Shown here: positions 56,198 through 64,000 of the stretch, one piece after another
Position numbering within the stretch: position 1 is the stretch's first letter
Layout: each line of letters opens with the position of its first letter
Made by a program: the position numbers and the translations under genes
The notes under the pieces: generated by a model
Told to the model about the DNA's origin: nothing
What the model saw: the letters and a program-made list of their open reading frames with translations, nothing else
Database searches by the model: none
DNA from: Saprospiraceae bacterium
GTDB lineage: Bacteria > Bacteroidota > Bacteroidia > Chitinophagales > Saprospiraceae
Reading direction: 5' to 3'
DNA length: 64,000 nt
NCBI GenBank assembly: GCA_020631235.1
Contig: JAHDHQ010000012.1
Coordinates: 1 to 64,000, forward strand

Positions 56198-56998
56198 CTA
56201 TAAAGCTATAAATGGAAGTCCTTGCTTAGCTTGATAAAAAGTATAGGCAATTAGTCCCGCATAGATTAACCCAAATATAGTGACTAAGGCTATTTGTTGT
56301 TTATTTGCTAAATTCCATTTATTCTTCAGTATAACAGCAAACAAAGGGATGATTTGGATTCCATGTAATCCGAAGAAATGAGCTACCCTTAAATCCCCTC
56401 CAATGGTACTCCAATTGAGACCCGGCAATCCCACTCCACCATCTGCCACTCCTACATTATGCGAAAACTGGCTAATCATCTGCCCTCCTACCCAACTGCC
56501 AAAAAACACCACTAACCATCCTAATACTATGGCCCATTGTATAGCCTTGGATGTATTCAATTTTAAACGTATACTATCAAAGATAAATAATGCCATAATG
56601 ATTACATTAATGCCTATAAATACGCCCATAATCATAAATAAAATACCATCAAAAGCTGCTTCTACATTATAATGAGACTGTACACCTCTACCGGCTTGTA
56701 ATACGATAATCAACAAATCAATGATCATAGTCCAAGCAACAATACCATTGATCCAGCGTCTTTTCTTTTTAGAATAAGGGTAATAAGTCATCAAAAAAGC
56801 CACAGTTGCCACATATATGGCAGAAGAAAGCACAAACTTTAAAGGCTTAATCCACACATTGACTCCCATTAAAATCCGATCATCAAATGCTAATCCAACA
56901 ATACATAAGGGTAATAAAAGTAAATGAACCAGTAATATCCAAAAAACTACTGGACTATCGTTTTTTATCGTGTGATACACCATTTTTATATTATTCAT
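56198..56998 (-). CDS. Multi-pass membrane protein of unknown family
   Basis: The 266-residue protein has about seven hydrophobic helices. Conserved-looking features in the loops include YYPYSKKKRRW, a histidine in SHYNVEAAFD and HFFGLHGIQIIP. The last carries two histidines on one helix and could bind a cofactor or metal. I do not recognise the family. It sits between an ABA4-like gene (6 nt upstream) and the sensor kinase (12 nt downstream) in one operon, so it probably works with them. Confidence 0.6.
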   Translation of the reverse strand: MNNIKMVYHTIKNDSPVVFWILLVHLLLLPLCIVGLAFDDRILMGVNVWIKPLKFVLSSAIYVATVAFLMTYYPYSKKKRRWINGIVAWTMIIDLLIIVLQAGRGVQSHYNVEAAFDGILFMIMGVFIGINVIIMALFIFDSIRLKLNTSKAIQWAIVLGWLVVFFGSWVGGQMISQFSHNVGVADGGVGLPGLNWSTIGGDLRVAHFFGLHGIQIIPLFAVILKNKWNLANKQQIALVTIFGLIYAGLIAYTFYQAKQGLPFIAL

Positions 56999-57004
56999 GA
57001 TCTA

Positions 57005-57418
57005 CTATTTTGTAAGTTTTTTGAATAAAATAAATACCAAGAACCCAATAGGACCCAACATAAAAGCACCCAGCAAGCAGGGTATCATCAATAAAGGGTG
57101 TATACCGATCGTTCTATTTTGAGTAATCATCCACATGCCTACTATCAAATCAAAAGCCAGGTAATGCAACCAACCAGCTAGTGTAGCACTTTCATGGGAA
57201 AATAAACCCATAACCCCTTCTAAACTTCCAAAATTCATCTCAATACCTTGCGTCATAGTTTGTATGATGTAAAATCCATATAGAGCGGATAAGGCAATAG
57301 GTATTATCTTATGATCGACCAAGAACCTCGTAGGTTTCCAATTTGGGACAATCAGCATCAAGAGCCACATAATCATGGCGAGCATATTGGCTAATGAAAA
57401 TATAGTTGAGTAAGACAT
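57005..57418 (-). CDS. ABA4-like (DUF4281) membrane protein
   Basis: The 137-residue protein has four membrane helices and the ABA4/DUF4281 pattern. There is an N-terminal L-A-N-x4-I-M-W, a later HYLAFDLIVGMWM and a C-terminal GPIGFLVF. In plants ABA4 is linked to neoxanthin formation. Bacterial members are uncharacterised. It is the first gene of the operon leading to the sensor pair, 6 nt from the next membrane gene. A perfect 12-bp palindrome lies just upstream. A role in carotenoid or membrane-lipid chemistry is possible but not shown. Confidence 0.75.
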   Translation of the reverse strand: MSYSTIFSLANMLAMIMWLLMLIVPNWKPTRFLVDHKIIPIALSALYGFYIIQTMTQGIEMNFGSLEGVMGLFSHESATLAGWLHYLAFDLIVGMWMITQNRTIGIHPLLMIPCLLGAFMLGPIGFLVFILFKKLTK

Positions 57419-57451
57419 TGTTTGTGATTTGATAATTAATAATTAGTTACC

Positions 57452-57463
57452 TATCAATTGATA
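57452..57463. promoter_or_regulatory. Perfect 12-bp palindrome between divergent genes
   Basis: The sequence TATCAATTGATA is a perfect palindrome. It lies 34 nt from the ABA4-like start on one side and 45 nt from a small putative reading frame on the other. Its ATCAA/TTGAT arms could bind a dimeric regulator, and the adjacent two-component system is an obvious candidate. Confidence 0.35.
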
Positions 57464-57507
57464 ACCCAAATATGCCTTGCTTTTAGAGCAAATGGAAGGA
57501 ATAAAAG

Positions 57508-57762
57508 TTGAACCGTCGCAAAAGTGGCTTGAGTTGTAATGAGAAGGCCATATCTTTAAAATATTCTACCAAATCAAAAAGCATTAAAAGACCTAGCTTT
57601 TATATCACTAAATGCCTAGCCCTCTTGGTATTCATACTTTGCTCGAGTTGCAAAAGCCATCAGGCATTGAAAGAACATAAACAAACAGCTCATGAGCATC
57701 ATAAAGTCTTTATCGGTGATTTTGGGTGTAATTACACCATCCTACCATGCATGATAGACTAG
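57508..57762 (+). CDS. Possible small histidine-rich lipoprotein upstream of cydA
   Basis: This reading frame of about 84 codons has a hydrophobic run ending in LVFILCSSC, like a lipobox, and then a histidine-rich stretch (AHEHHK). There is no ATG: it would start at TTG and its N-region is long. A short hairpin with an 8-T run follows its stop, which supports a plus-strand transcript ending there. I regard it as possible only. The 125 nt from its stop to cydA otherwise show no gene. Confidence 0.35.
   Translation: MNRRKSGLSCNEKAISLKYSTKSKSIKRPSFYITKCLALLVFILCSSCKSHQALKEHKQTAHEHHKVFIGDFGCNYTILPCMID
57725..57738. repeat. Perfect 14-bp palindrome
   Basis: GGTGTAATTACACC is a perfect palindrome 150 nt upstream of cydA, within the putative small reading frame. 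Another short palindrome (CATGCATG) is a few bases on. It could be an operator for cydAB. Chance cannot be excluded. Confidence 0.35.
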
Positions 57763-57780
57763 TGTTTTCTAGTTTTTTTT
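57758..57780 (+). terminator. Weak intrinsic terminator before cydA
   Basis: A 5-bp stem, ACTAG / CTAGT, with a 6-nt loop is followed by a run of eight T residues. It overlaps the stop codon of the possible small reading frame. The stem is short, so efficiency would be low. Confidence 0.45.
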
Positions 57781-57887
57781 AACTCTTTAAATTATAATTG
57801 GTCTAAATTATCACGTCCATTAAATATCGAGATTATATGTTAAATAATTTAATCATATTTAGAGTACTGTTCACAATTTAAACGATA

Positions 57888-59198
57888 ATGGAAGAATTAT
57901 TAGCTGCGAGATTACAAATGGCTATTTCTTTAGGATGGCATATCATCTTTGCCTGTATTGGAATGGCAATGCCATTTTTTATGGCTTTTGCGGAATGGAA
58001 ATGGATGAAAACAAAAGATCAAGTGTTTTTGGATTTGGCAAAATCTTGGTCTAAGGGAGTGGCGATATTCTTCGCAGTCGGCGCGGTTTCAGGAACATTG
58101 CTTTCTTTTGAATTGGGACTGTTATGGCCTAAATTTATGGAGCATGCAGGACCAATATTTGGGATGCCTTTTTCTATGGAAGGAACAGCTTTTTTTGTAG
58201 AAGCAATAGCTCTTGGAGTGTTTTTATATGGTTGGGATAGAATTGCTCCAATAGCTCATTGGATATCCGGATTAATTGTGGGCATATCCGGTGTCATGTC
58301 TGGAATTTTTGTAGTTGCAGCAAATGCCTGGATGAATAGCCCGGCAGGATTTGATTTTGTAAATGGAGAATATATTAATATCGATCCGATTGCGGCCATG
58401 TTTAATGAAGCATGGTTTACTCAGGCACTGCATATGACCTTCGCGGCTTTTGCAAGTACAGGGTTTGCTGTTGCAGGTGTCCATGCAATTATGCTTCTAA
58501 GAGGTCATAAGATTAAATTTCACAAAGAAGCTTTAAAAATTGCTTTGATCTTTAGCTTAATAGCCGCATTTGCCATGCCCATAACAGGAGATTTAGCAGC
58601 TAAAGATGTTGCCAAAAGACAACCCGCTAAATTGGCTGCAATGGAAGCTCATTATCATACAACTAAAAATGCTCCATTGATTATTGGAGGCATTCCTGAT
58701 GATGTTAACCAAAAAGTAGATTATGCCATTGAAATACCTGGAGGATTAAGCTTTCTTGCGCATGGCGATTTTAATGCAGAAGTAATTGGTTTAGATCAGT
58801 TTTCTGAAGAAGAACGACCGCCTGTAGCAGTTGTTCATTTTGCTTTTCAAATCATGGTGGGTCTTGGGACAATAATGATGCTGATAAGTATCCTCTATTT
58901 TTATATGATGTGGCGTAAATGGGATCTTATTAATAATAAATGGTGGCTTAGAATATTAGCCATAGCTACACCAATTGGATTTATAGCACTAGAAGCCGGA
59001 TGGACAGTTACCGAGGTAGGTAGGCAGCCATGGATTATTTATGGAGTTATGAAAACAAAAGACGCATTGACTCCAATGCCTGGAATTCAATACTCATTAT
59101 TTACAATTGTAACCGTTTACTTAATGCTAACCTTAACAGTCGTGTGGCTTATGTTTAGACAAATTAAATCTATTCATCAAAAATACAATGAGGAATGA
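57888..59198 (+). CDS. cydA: Cytochrome bd ubiquinol oxidase subunit I
   Basis: The 436-residue membrane protein has the three expected heme ligands: H18 (LGWH), H182 (ALHMTFAAF) and M323 (FQIMVGLG). It also has the conserved glutamates of EGTAFFVEA (about 98-106) and GRQPW near residue 379. Quinol binds a periplasmic Q-loop, which here is short (GDLAAKDVAKRQPAKLAAME region), as in CIO-type enzymes, not the long E. coli type. The complex oxidises quinol and reduces O2 to water with high affinity. The ATG overlaps nothing upstream. The stop overlaps the cydB start by 4 nt. Confidence 0.93.
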   Translation: MEELLAARLQMAISLGWHIIFACIGMAMPFFMAFAEWKWMKTKDQVFLDLAKSWSKGVAIFFAVGAVSGTLLSFELGLLWPKFMEHAGPIFGMPFSMEGTAFFVEAIALGVFLYGWDRIAPIAHWISGLIVGISGVMSGIFVVAANAWMNSPAGFDFVNGEYINIDPIAAMFNEAWFTQALHMTFAAFASTGFAVAGVHAIMLLRGHKIKFHKEALKIALIFSLIAAFAMPITGDLAAKDVAKRQPAKLAAMEAHYHTTKNAPLIIGGIPDDVNQKVDYAIEIPGGLSFLAHGDFNAEVIGLDQFSEEERPPVAVVHFAFQIMVGLGTIMMLISILYFYMMWRKWDLINNKWWLRILAIATPIGFIALEAGWTVTEVGRQPWIIYGVMKTKDALTPMPGIQYSLFTIVTVYLMLTLTVVWLMFRQIKSIHQKYNEE

Positions 59199-60208
59199 TA
59201 TATGCAGAACTTGTAATGATAGTATTGGGGATAAGCCTTGTCCTCTACATGATACTAGGGGGTGCTGATTTTGGTGCCGGAATAATAGAAATATTTACAG
59301 GAGACAAAGGGAATTCAACCATTTCAAAAGCCATGGCACCTGTATGGGAAGCCAATCATATGTGGTTAATCATAGCTATAGTAATATTATTTAATGGCTT
59401 TCCAAAGGCCTATGTTATACTATCAACAAATCTTCATATTCCAGTGCTCATTTTTCTAATCGCCATTGTTCTGAGAGGAGCAGCATTTACATTTAGACAT
59501 TATGATGCGTATCACGATGATTCACAAGTGATCTATTCAAAAATATTTAGATATTCTAGTTTGGTAGCAGTCTTTTTTTTGGGAATTACTATATCTGCTT
59601 TTTTTGGAGGCACTATTCCTTCTACTAGTTCTGCAAATTTTACAGATTTGTATATATCCCCTTGGTTTAATTTATTTAGTTTATCTGTTGGTGTTTTTCT
59701 GGTAATTCTCGCGGCATACATCGCAGCCATATTTTTACTGGGCGAGTTAGAAACGGATGGAGGTTATCATTTACTAAGTAAATTTTGCAAACGCTTATTT
59801 TTACTCTCTGTTATTTTTGGAACAGCCATCTTTATTAGCTCCTACTTAGAAGGCTTGAGTTTTCATACAACATTTATAAGTCATAGACTATCAATTTTGA
59901 CAGGTGTACTTGCGACAATTTTGATACCTATAGTGTTTAAAATGATTAGGCAGAAAAGGATATGGAATTTGAGAATAATAGTAGGCTTACAGATTACACT
60001 TATTATGACAGGTTGGTTTATAATCCAATGGCCTAATCTTGTTGTTTTTTCAGATGGATCTTTTTTGTCTATTTATGATGCAGCAAGTCCTAGAATTACT
60101 ATGAAAGTATTGTTCATTGCTTTAGCAATTGGAGTAGTTATAATATTTCCATCATTATATTACTTGTTCAAATTGTTTAAATCAGATTCTAATCTAAATG
60201 TCAATTAG
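59195..60208 (+). CDS. cydB: Cytochrome bd ubiquinol oxidase subunit II
   Basis: The 337-residue protein has about eight membrane helices. The CydB hallmarks are LYMILGGADFGAGI near the start, APVWEANHMWLI, and LRGAAFTFRHYD. It has no heme ligand of its own in known structures but completes the enzyme with CydA. The start overlaps the cydA stop as ATGA, so the two are translated together. I saw no third small subunit (CydX) just downstream. Confidence 0.92.
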   Translation: MIYAELVMIVLGISLVLYMILGGADFGAGIIEIFTGDKGNSTISKAMAPVWEANHMWLIIAIVILFNGFPKAYVILSTNLHIPVLIFLIAIVLRGAAFTFRHYDAYHDDSQVIYSKIFRYSSLVAVFFLGITISAFFGGTIPSTSSANFTDLYISPWFNLFSLSVGVFLVILAAYIAAIFLLGELETDGGYHLLSKFCKRLFLLSVIFGTAIFISSYLEGLSFHTTFISHRLSILTGVLATILIPIVFKMIRQKRIWNLRIIVGLQITLIMTGWFIIQWPNLVVFSDGSFLSIYDAASPRITMKVLFIALAIGVVIIFPSLYYLFKLFKSDSNLNVN

Positions 60209-60288
60209 TAATAGTTCGGGTTCCCGTATACGAAATGGTACCTAAAAGAAATCTACTTAAAGGATTTTTTTTGTCATCTTGTATCTAA

Positions 60289-60690
60289 CACTATACAATA
60301 TCCATCCACTCAAAGCATATAAACTTTGTTGACACCCTAAATCATTTAGAGCCTTTGGATCAACAAAAAGCAACATTAAAACAAATAAAACTAAATACAG
60401 ACCGAGCCGTTAATTCGCTATTTTCTGATCATAATCTAACCGAAAAGTATCAGCTGCCTCAATGTCACTGTAATAAGAAGCAGGCAAAACTTCTTGATAA
60501 AGTGTACTCAGAAAAGCTCTTTAAGCTAAATCCATCTTCAATGAGTATTGGAAATGTAAGACGCGCCACAGGCATCATGTATGTTTATGATGCCAAGGAG
60601 GAAAAAAGCACCAAAGTCTACTATCTAGAAAATAATAAAAGCTTCCTGATAGAAAATATCCGCCGACTGATTCAAGGGTATTTATTTTAG
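60289..60690 (+). pseudogene. Open frame without a proper start, probable gene remnant
   Basis: From about 60289 the frame is open to a TAG at 60690 without any ATG. The only alternative start is a TTG at 60355, giving about 111 codons. The translation looks protein-like: a CHC motif, then lysine-rich stretches and SMSIGNVRRATGIMYVYDA. I recognise no family. It abuts, in another frame, a truncated esterase-like fragment. I think it is a leftover of a larger gene. Confidence 0.4.
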
Positions 60691-60863
60691 CTGGGCAATC
60701 AAATATGCAAGGTTTTGGAACCATCGAGGACCCAGAAAATGATCTTGGGAGTTTAGTAAATGTTATCCAAGGAGATGAGGATGGTGAGTGGTCTGATATT
60801 GGTACAGCAAATAACTGGAATACAATTGATGATGCCTATTTATATTTTGTTGTGGATAATTAG
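60639..60863 (+). pseudogene. Truncated sialate O-acetylesterase-like (SASA domain) fragment
   Basis: A 74-codon frame reads VFILAGQSNMQGFGTIEDP, then GEWSDIGTANNWNT and DDAYLYF before a TAG. The first block is the catalytic-serine start of SASA/DUF303 carbohydrate esterases, which are normally several hundred residues long and secreted. There is no start codon, signal peptide or remaining catalytic domain. It is a remnant, and it lies between cydB and a T9SS propeller gene. Confidence 0.6.
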
Positions 60864-60890
60864 GAAAAAAATAATCCAAAAGCATCTTAA

Positions 60891-60905
60891 TACAAACATT
60901 TTGTA
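60891..60905. promoter_or_regulatory. Short palindrome upstream of the propeller protein gene
   Basis: The sequence TACAAA-CAT-TTTGTA is a perfect 6-bp inverted repeat 56 nt before the ATG at 60962. It may be a regulator site or chance in AT-rich DNA. The stretch between the esterase remnant and this gene shows nothing else. Confidence 0.25.
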
Positions 60906-60961
60906 TCTTATAAATTAAGCACTTAGATATATATAAACCTTGCGTTCATAATACACTCATA

Positions 60962-63900
60962 ATGAATATCTCTTTAAGAATTTGCTATTTAACAATTGCT
61001 CTATTCGCAACCCAAAATTTAACAGGACAACATAATTGGATAAATTTTTCTTCAGATTATAGTTTTCATAAGATTGAATTTTCCAACCAGAATACTTGGT
61101 TTAGTTCAAACGCAGGTCTAACTTCTATCAGTCATGAAACTGGAATACCTAAAATATTTAATATGGTCAACAGTGGATTACCAAATAACTACATTGAAAA
61201 TATTAAAGTCAGTGAGAAAGACATACTTTGGGTACAAACAAATTTATACACAGGGCTTTTCATTGACAATCAATATAAGTCATTAAATAACAACTATGAA
61301 GGTCAAACTCTCATTTGGAGAGGAGTTAAATCAGTAGACTTTGATTCAAATGGAGATTTAATAACTGCTTGCCATTACAACGAAAATAATGTAGCTAACA
61401 AAATGATCCTAAGGATATCAAATCCAGACACTTTTGAAATCATTAAAAAACTTGATCACAATCTCATCTCATTAGCTCTTGACCAAAATGATGCAATATG
61501 GTACGGTCAATCAAATGGTAAGGTTAGAGTCCTAGAGAATGGTCAACTATCAACTTTTGATGAAAATAATTCAACTCTTGTTGATTTTTTACCAGTTCAA
61601 CTAATTGTTAAAACGGATGAAGGAATGGTCATCATACAGCATTTGGAACCCTATGACGAAAACTTCGATGGATATCACGTAAGTAGATTTCTGGGAGGAA
61701 TTTGGGAAGAACTTGAGATTTTGCTTCCTACGCAGAACACTCTTCAGCATTATTTTGTAGGTGCCAATGGAAATTTATTCTTACATTTTCCGGAAGAAGA
61801 AATTTTCGAACTCGTTAAAGAAGGGTGGGAACAGGTCATTATTCCAGATATTTCTATTCCAAATCCTCCATATTACAATCAACTATTAAATATAGATTCT
61901 AAAGGAAATAAATGGTATAAAACTCAAGATAAGGGTCAAGCAAAAATTATCAAAATAGATGAAGATGGAATTCAAAAAGAGGTTGAAATTTCAAATGCTG
62001 ATTTTAGAGAAAGAGTAAGAGAAATCTTTATAGATTCTAAAAACAATAAATGGGTTTTAGATATTGCGAGTGTTGCCAAATATGATGGAAGAACCTGGAC
62101 TAATTATTCAGAAGTTTTTAACCAAGGAGATTTCATCGAATTTATAGATGAAGGACCAGATGGACTAATTTGGGTTTCTTACAAAAACTTAAGTCTTGGC
62201 GAATTTGGATTTAGGAAATTTGATGGAGGCTCCTGGGAGAATTTCAGGTTGGATTCAATTTTCCATGAAAATTTTTCCATGTCATATGAATTCCATATTG
62301 ATGAAAGCAATAATTTATGGATGACTACTGGAAAGGAACTTATAAAATACGATGGAATAGATTGGACAATTGAAGACATAGATTATGATGGTTTTATACT
62401 GGATAGATTTATTCCAAGTGGTGATGGGACTTTTTATTTACACGGCGGCGATGACTTTTATTTTTTTGATGGAGAAAACCTAAATGATATTCATTTCCCA
62501 CTTCCCGACTGGAGTATTTCATTGAAAGCCATAGAAGATAACTATGAAAATTTATGGGTAATCAGAGGCACAACAATTTGGGTTTATGATGGCATTCAAT
62601 TTATTGATATTTCACAAAATATTCCAGATATTGATTCCTTATTTTTAAGATCAGTAGCAGTAGATAAACATGATATTTATTGGTTTGGGCTAAGCAATGG
62701 CAATTTATTGAGACATGATGGCATTGAATGGGAAATAATCCAAAGACCTTACTTCAATCACCATTATCACAAGGATTTAAATGTTGATTCATTAAATAAT
62801 ATTTGGATTAGTTCTTATCTAGATGGACTTATAGTTTTTAATGAAAATGGTATCAACAATTTAGGAACCACTAATGGCAAATGCATTGAAGGTTTCACAT
62901 ATCTTGATTGGAATGAAAATGATGAACAAGACCAAAATGAAATATCACTATCTAACCAAAAAGTAAAATTATTGCCAGATGAAATAACTTCTATTAGTTC
63001 ATATTTAGGTAAGTATAAATTTGATATAGAGGATGATGTTGATAAAGTAGTGGAATATATTTCAACAGATGACGACTTCACAACGAGTTCGCAGTCTCCT
63101 TTTATCAATGTACCTATTATTGATAACTGCACTGAAAATGTAAATATTGGTTTGGTCAGTACTGTTCTTGAATCAAGAGGAGAGATAGAAATAGTAGCAG
63201 GAACACCAAGATGCAATCAAGAAACTAGAACTTATTTATTCATAAAAAATACTAGTCTAAATCCATTATCAGGAGTAGTAAAACTAGATATTGATGAAAA
63301 GATTAGTTTTATTGATGCAGAGCCAAGTCCTTTTGATATTGACAACAACCTTCTCAGTTGGGAGATTTCAGATCTCGCACCTTATGAACAATACCACATC
63401 GAAATATTTGCAAAGTATCCAGGAGTCGATTTTATAGGAGAAGTAGTTTTCATGTCATCTCAATTTCTTAAAGACGATGGTACAGTTTTAGACAATGATA
63501 ACTCTGAACAAGTAATTATTTGTTCTTTTGACCCTAATGATAAAACAGGATCTTCAGAAGGTGAATCAATTGACAACTATTCCCTTTTGGATGATGGAAT
63601 AGAATATTTAATCAGATTCGAGAATAAGGGAACAGATACCGCATTTCAAGTTGTAATAATTGACACAATTTCTAACGATCTAAATATTAATAGTTTTGAA
63701 TTATTAGCCTCTAGCCATCCCGTAGATATCACAATAAGACAGCAAGAAATTAAATTTTCATTTGATCCAATTTTTCTCCCATATTCTGAGATTGACCCTT
63801 ACGGTAGTCAAGGGTTCGTCAAATTCAAAATAGATCCAATAACTGAAATTCCAGACAATACAATAATCAACAATAAAGCCTACATATATTTTGATTTCAA

Positions 63901-64000
63901 TCCAGCTATAGTAACCAACACAACAGAAAATATTCTTGTAGATGAATTGCCTTTTGATTTTATTGCTGAACCAGAATTGCCAATTAATTGCAAAGTTAGT
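60962..64000 (+). CDS. Beta-propeller T9SS-type surface protein (3' end outside window)
   Basis: An uninterrupted frame of 1013 codons runs from ATG 60962 to the window edge. It begins with a signal peptide (ICYLTIALFATQNLTG). Many blade-like units then follow with W-F or W-V and D-x-x-G patterns (for example NTWFSSNAGL, DILWVQTN, NLWMTTG). These resemble the two-component-regulator-type propeller repeats of Bacteroidota. Near the end, CSFDPNDKTG and NKAYIYFDFNPAIVTN mark a DUF7619-type domain, which normally precedes a T9SS type A sorting domain. That domain should lie past 64000. Function is unknown; it is probably surface-exposed. Confidence 0.8.
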   Translation, partial: MNISLRICYLTIALFATQNLTGQHNWINFSSDYSFHKIEFSNQNTWFSSNAGLTSISHETGIPKIFNMVNSGLPNNYIENIKVSEKDILWVQTNLYTGLFIDNQYKSLNNNYEGQTLIWRGVKSVDFDSNGDLITACHYNENNVANKMILRISNPDTFEIIKKLDHNLISLALDQNDAIWYGQSNGKVRVLENGQLSTFDENNSTLVDFLPVQLIVKTDEGMVIIQHLEPYDENFDGYHVSRFLGGIWEELEILLPTQNTLQHYFVGANGNLFLHFPEEEIFELVKEGWEQVIIPDISIPNPPYYNQLLNIDSKGNKWYKTQDKGQAKIIKIDEDGIQKEVEISNADFRERVREIFIDSKNNKWVLDIASVAKYDGRTWTNYSEVFNQGDFIEFIDEGPDGLIWVSYKNLSLGEFGFRKFDGGSWENFRLDSIFHENFSMSYEFHIDESNNLWMTTGKELIKYDGIDWTIEDIDYDGFILDRFIPSGDGTFYLHGGDDFYFFDGENLNDIHFPLPDWSISLKAIEDNYENLWVIRGTTIWVYDGIQFIDISQNIPDIDSLFLRSVAVDKHDIYWFGLSNGNLLRHDGIEWEIIQRPYFNHHYHKDLNVDSLNNIWISSYLDGLIVFNENGINNLGTTNGKCIEGFTYLDWNENDEQDQNEISLSNQKVKLLPDEITSISSYLGKYKFDIEDDVDKVVEYISTDDDFTTSSQSPFINVPIIDNCTENVNIGLVSTVLESRGEIEIVAGTPRCNQETRTYLFIKNTSLNPLSGVVKLDIDEKISFIDAEPSPFDIDNNLLSWEISDLAPYEQYHIEIFAKYPGVDFIGEVVFMSSQFLKDDGTVLDNDNSEQVIICSFDPNDKTGSSEGESIDNYSLLDDGIEYLIRFENKGTDTAFQVVIIDTISNDLNINSFELLASSHPVDITIRQQEIKFSFDPIFLPYSEIDPYGSQGFVKFKIDPITEIPDNTIINNKAYIYFDFNPAIVTNTTENILVDELPFDFIAEPELPINCKVS

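Noticed and set aside
62179-63216. Minus-strand frames inside the propeller protein
   Set aside because: They lie entirely within an uninterrupted plus-strand frame with a signal peptide and domain matches.

Overview
The window is AT-rich, densely packed DNA from a Bacteroidota chromosome, most likely a Saprospiraceae/Lewinella-like member of the Chitinophagia-Saprospiria side. The evidence is a type IX secretion (T9SS) repertoire: a giant protein with a gliding-motility/type B C-terminal domain, several type A sorting domains and a PorG-like protein. Many SPII lipoproteins, DUF4197, DUF5723 and DUF6089-type proteins, CHAT/TPR/sigma modules and TAnnTTTG promoter elements in place of Shine-Dalgarno sequences point the same way. 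I saw no rRNA, tRNA, CRISPR array, prophage or intact transposase.

Layout. 1-102 is the last piece of a FeoB iron transporter. 99-9933 holds two secreted surface proteins, a 2719-residue repeat protein and an FG-GAP protein, both on the minus strand. 10015-16405 holds a TIGR03032 protein, a DUF5723/lipoprotein/beta-CASP nuclease operon and a PorG-like barrel. 16385-23895 is sugar-related at both ends (GH1 glucosidase; GH-D/GH36 alpha-galactosidase with an MFS symporter). Between them is a scarred stretch with two copies of a stem-loop repeat, a DTW-domain tRNA modification enzyme, small lipoproteins and two halves of a T9SS sorting domain on opposite strands. 23898-32945 is a surface-glycan locus: Wzy-like polymerase/ligase, sulfotransferase, SGNH protein, two GT4, one GT2, a B12-binding radical SAM enzyme and a methyltransferase. 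A second radical SAM enzyme and a nucleotidyltransferase (39029-41406) look like part of the same locus. The two parts are separated by a sigma factor / anti-sigma-like TPR protein / CHAT-TPR lipoprotein module, with two plus-strand lipoproteins inside it, one a predicted zincin.

41548-54356 is mainly housekeeping and envelope: GlpD, a DHFR-like reductase, a UvrD/PcrA helicase, a CPBP protease, a small I9-like lipoprotein beside a 1035-residue T9SS protein, DUF4197, FolB, glutaryl-CoA dehydrogenase and an OmpA-family protein. 54373-57418 is a compact minus-strand operon of an ABA4-like protein, an unrecognised multi-pass membrane protein and a LytS/LytTR-type two-component pair. 57888-60208 is cytochrome bd oxidase (cydAB). 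60289-60863 holds gene remnants, including a truncated sialate-O-acetylesterase-like fragment. 60962 to the window end is a propeller-type T9SS protein that runs off the edge.

The most interesting candidates are the CHAT/sigma module enclosing a lipoprotein zincin, the ABA4-like/sensor operon, and the inverted, split sorting domain with its flanking stem-loop repeats. All functions are inferred from reading the sequence; no database search was run.
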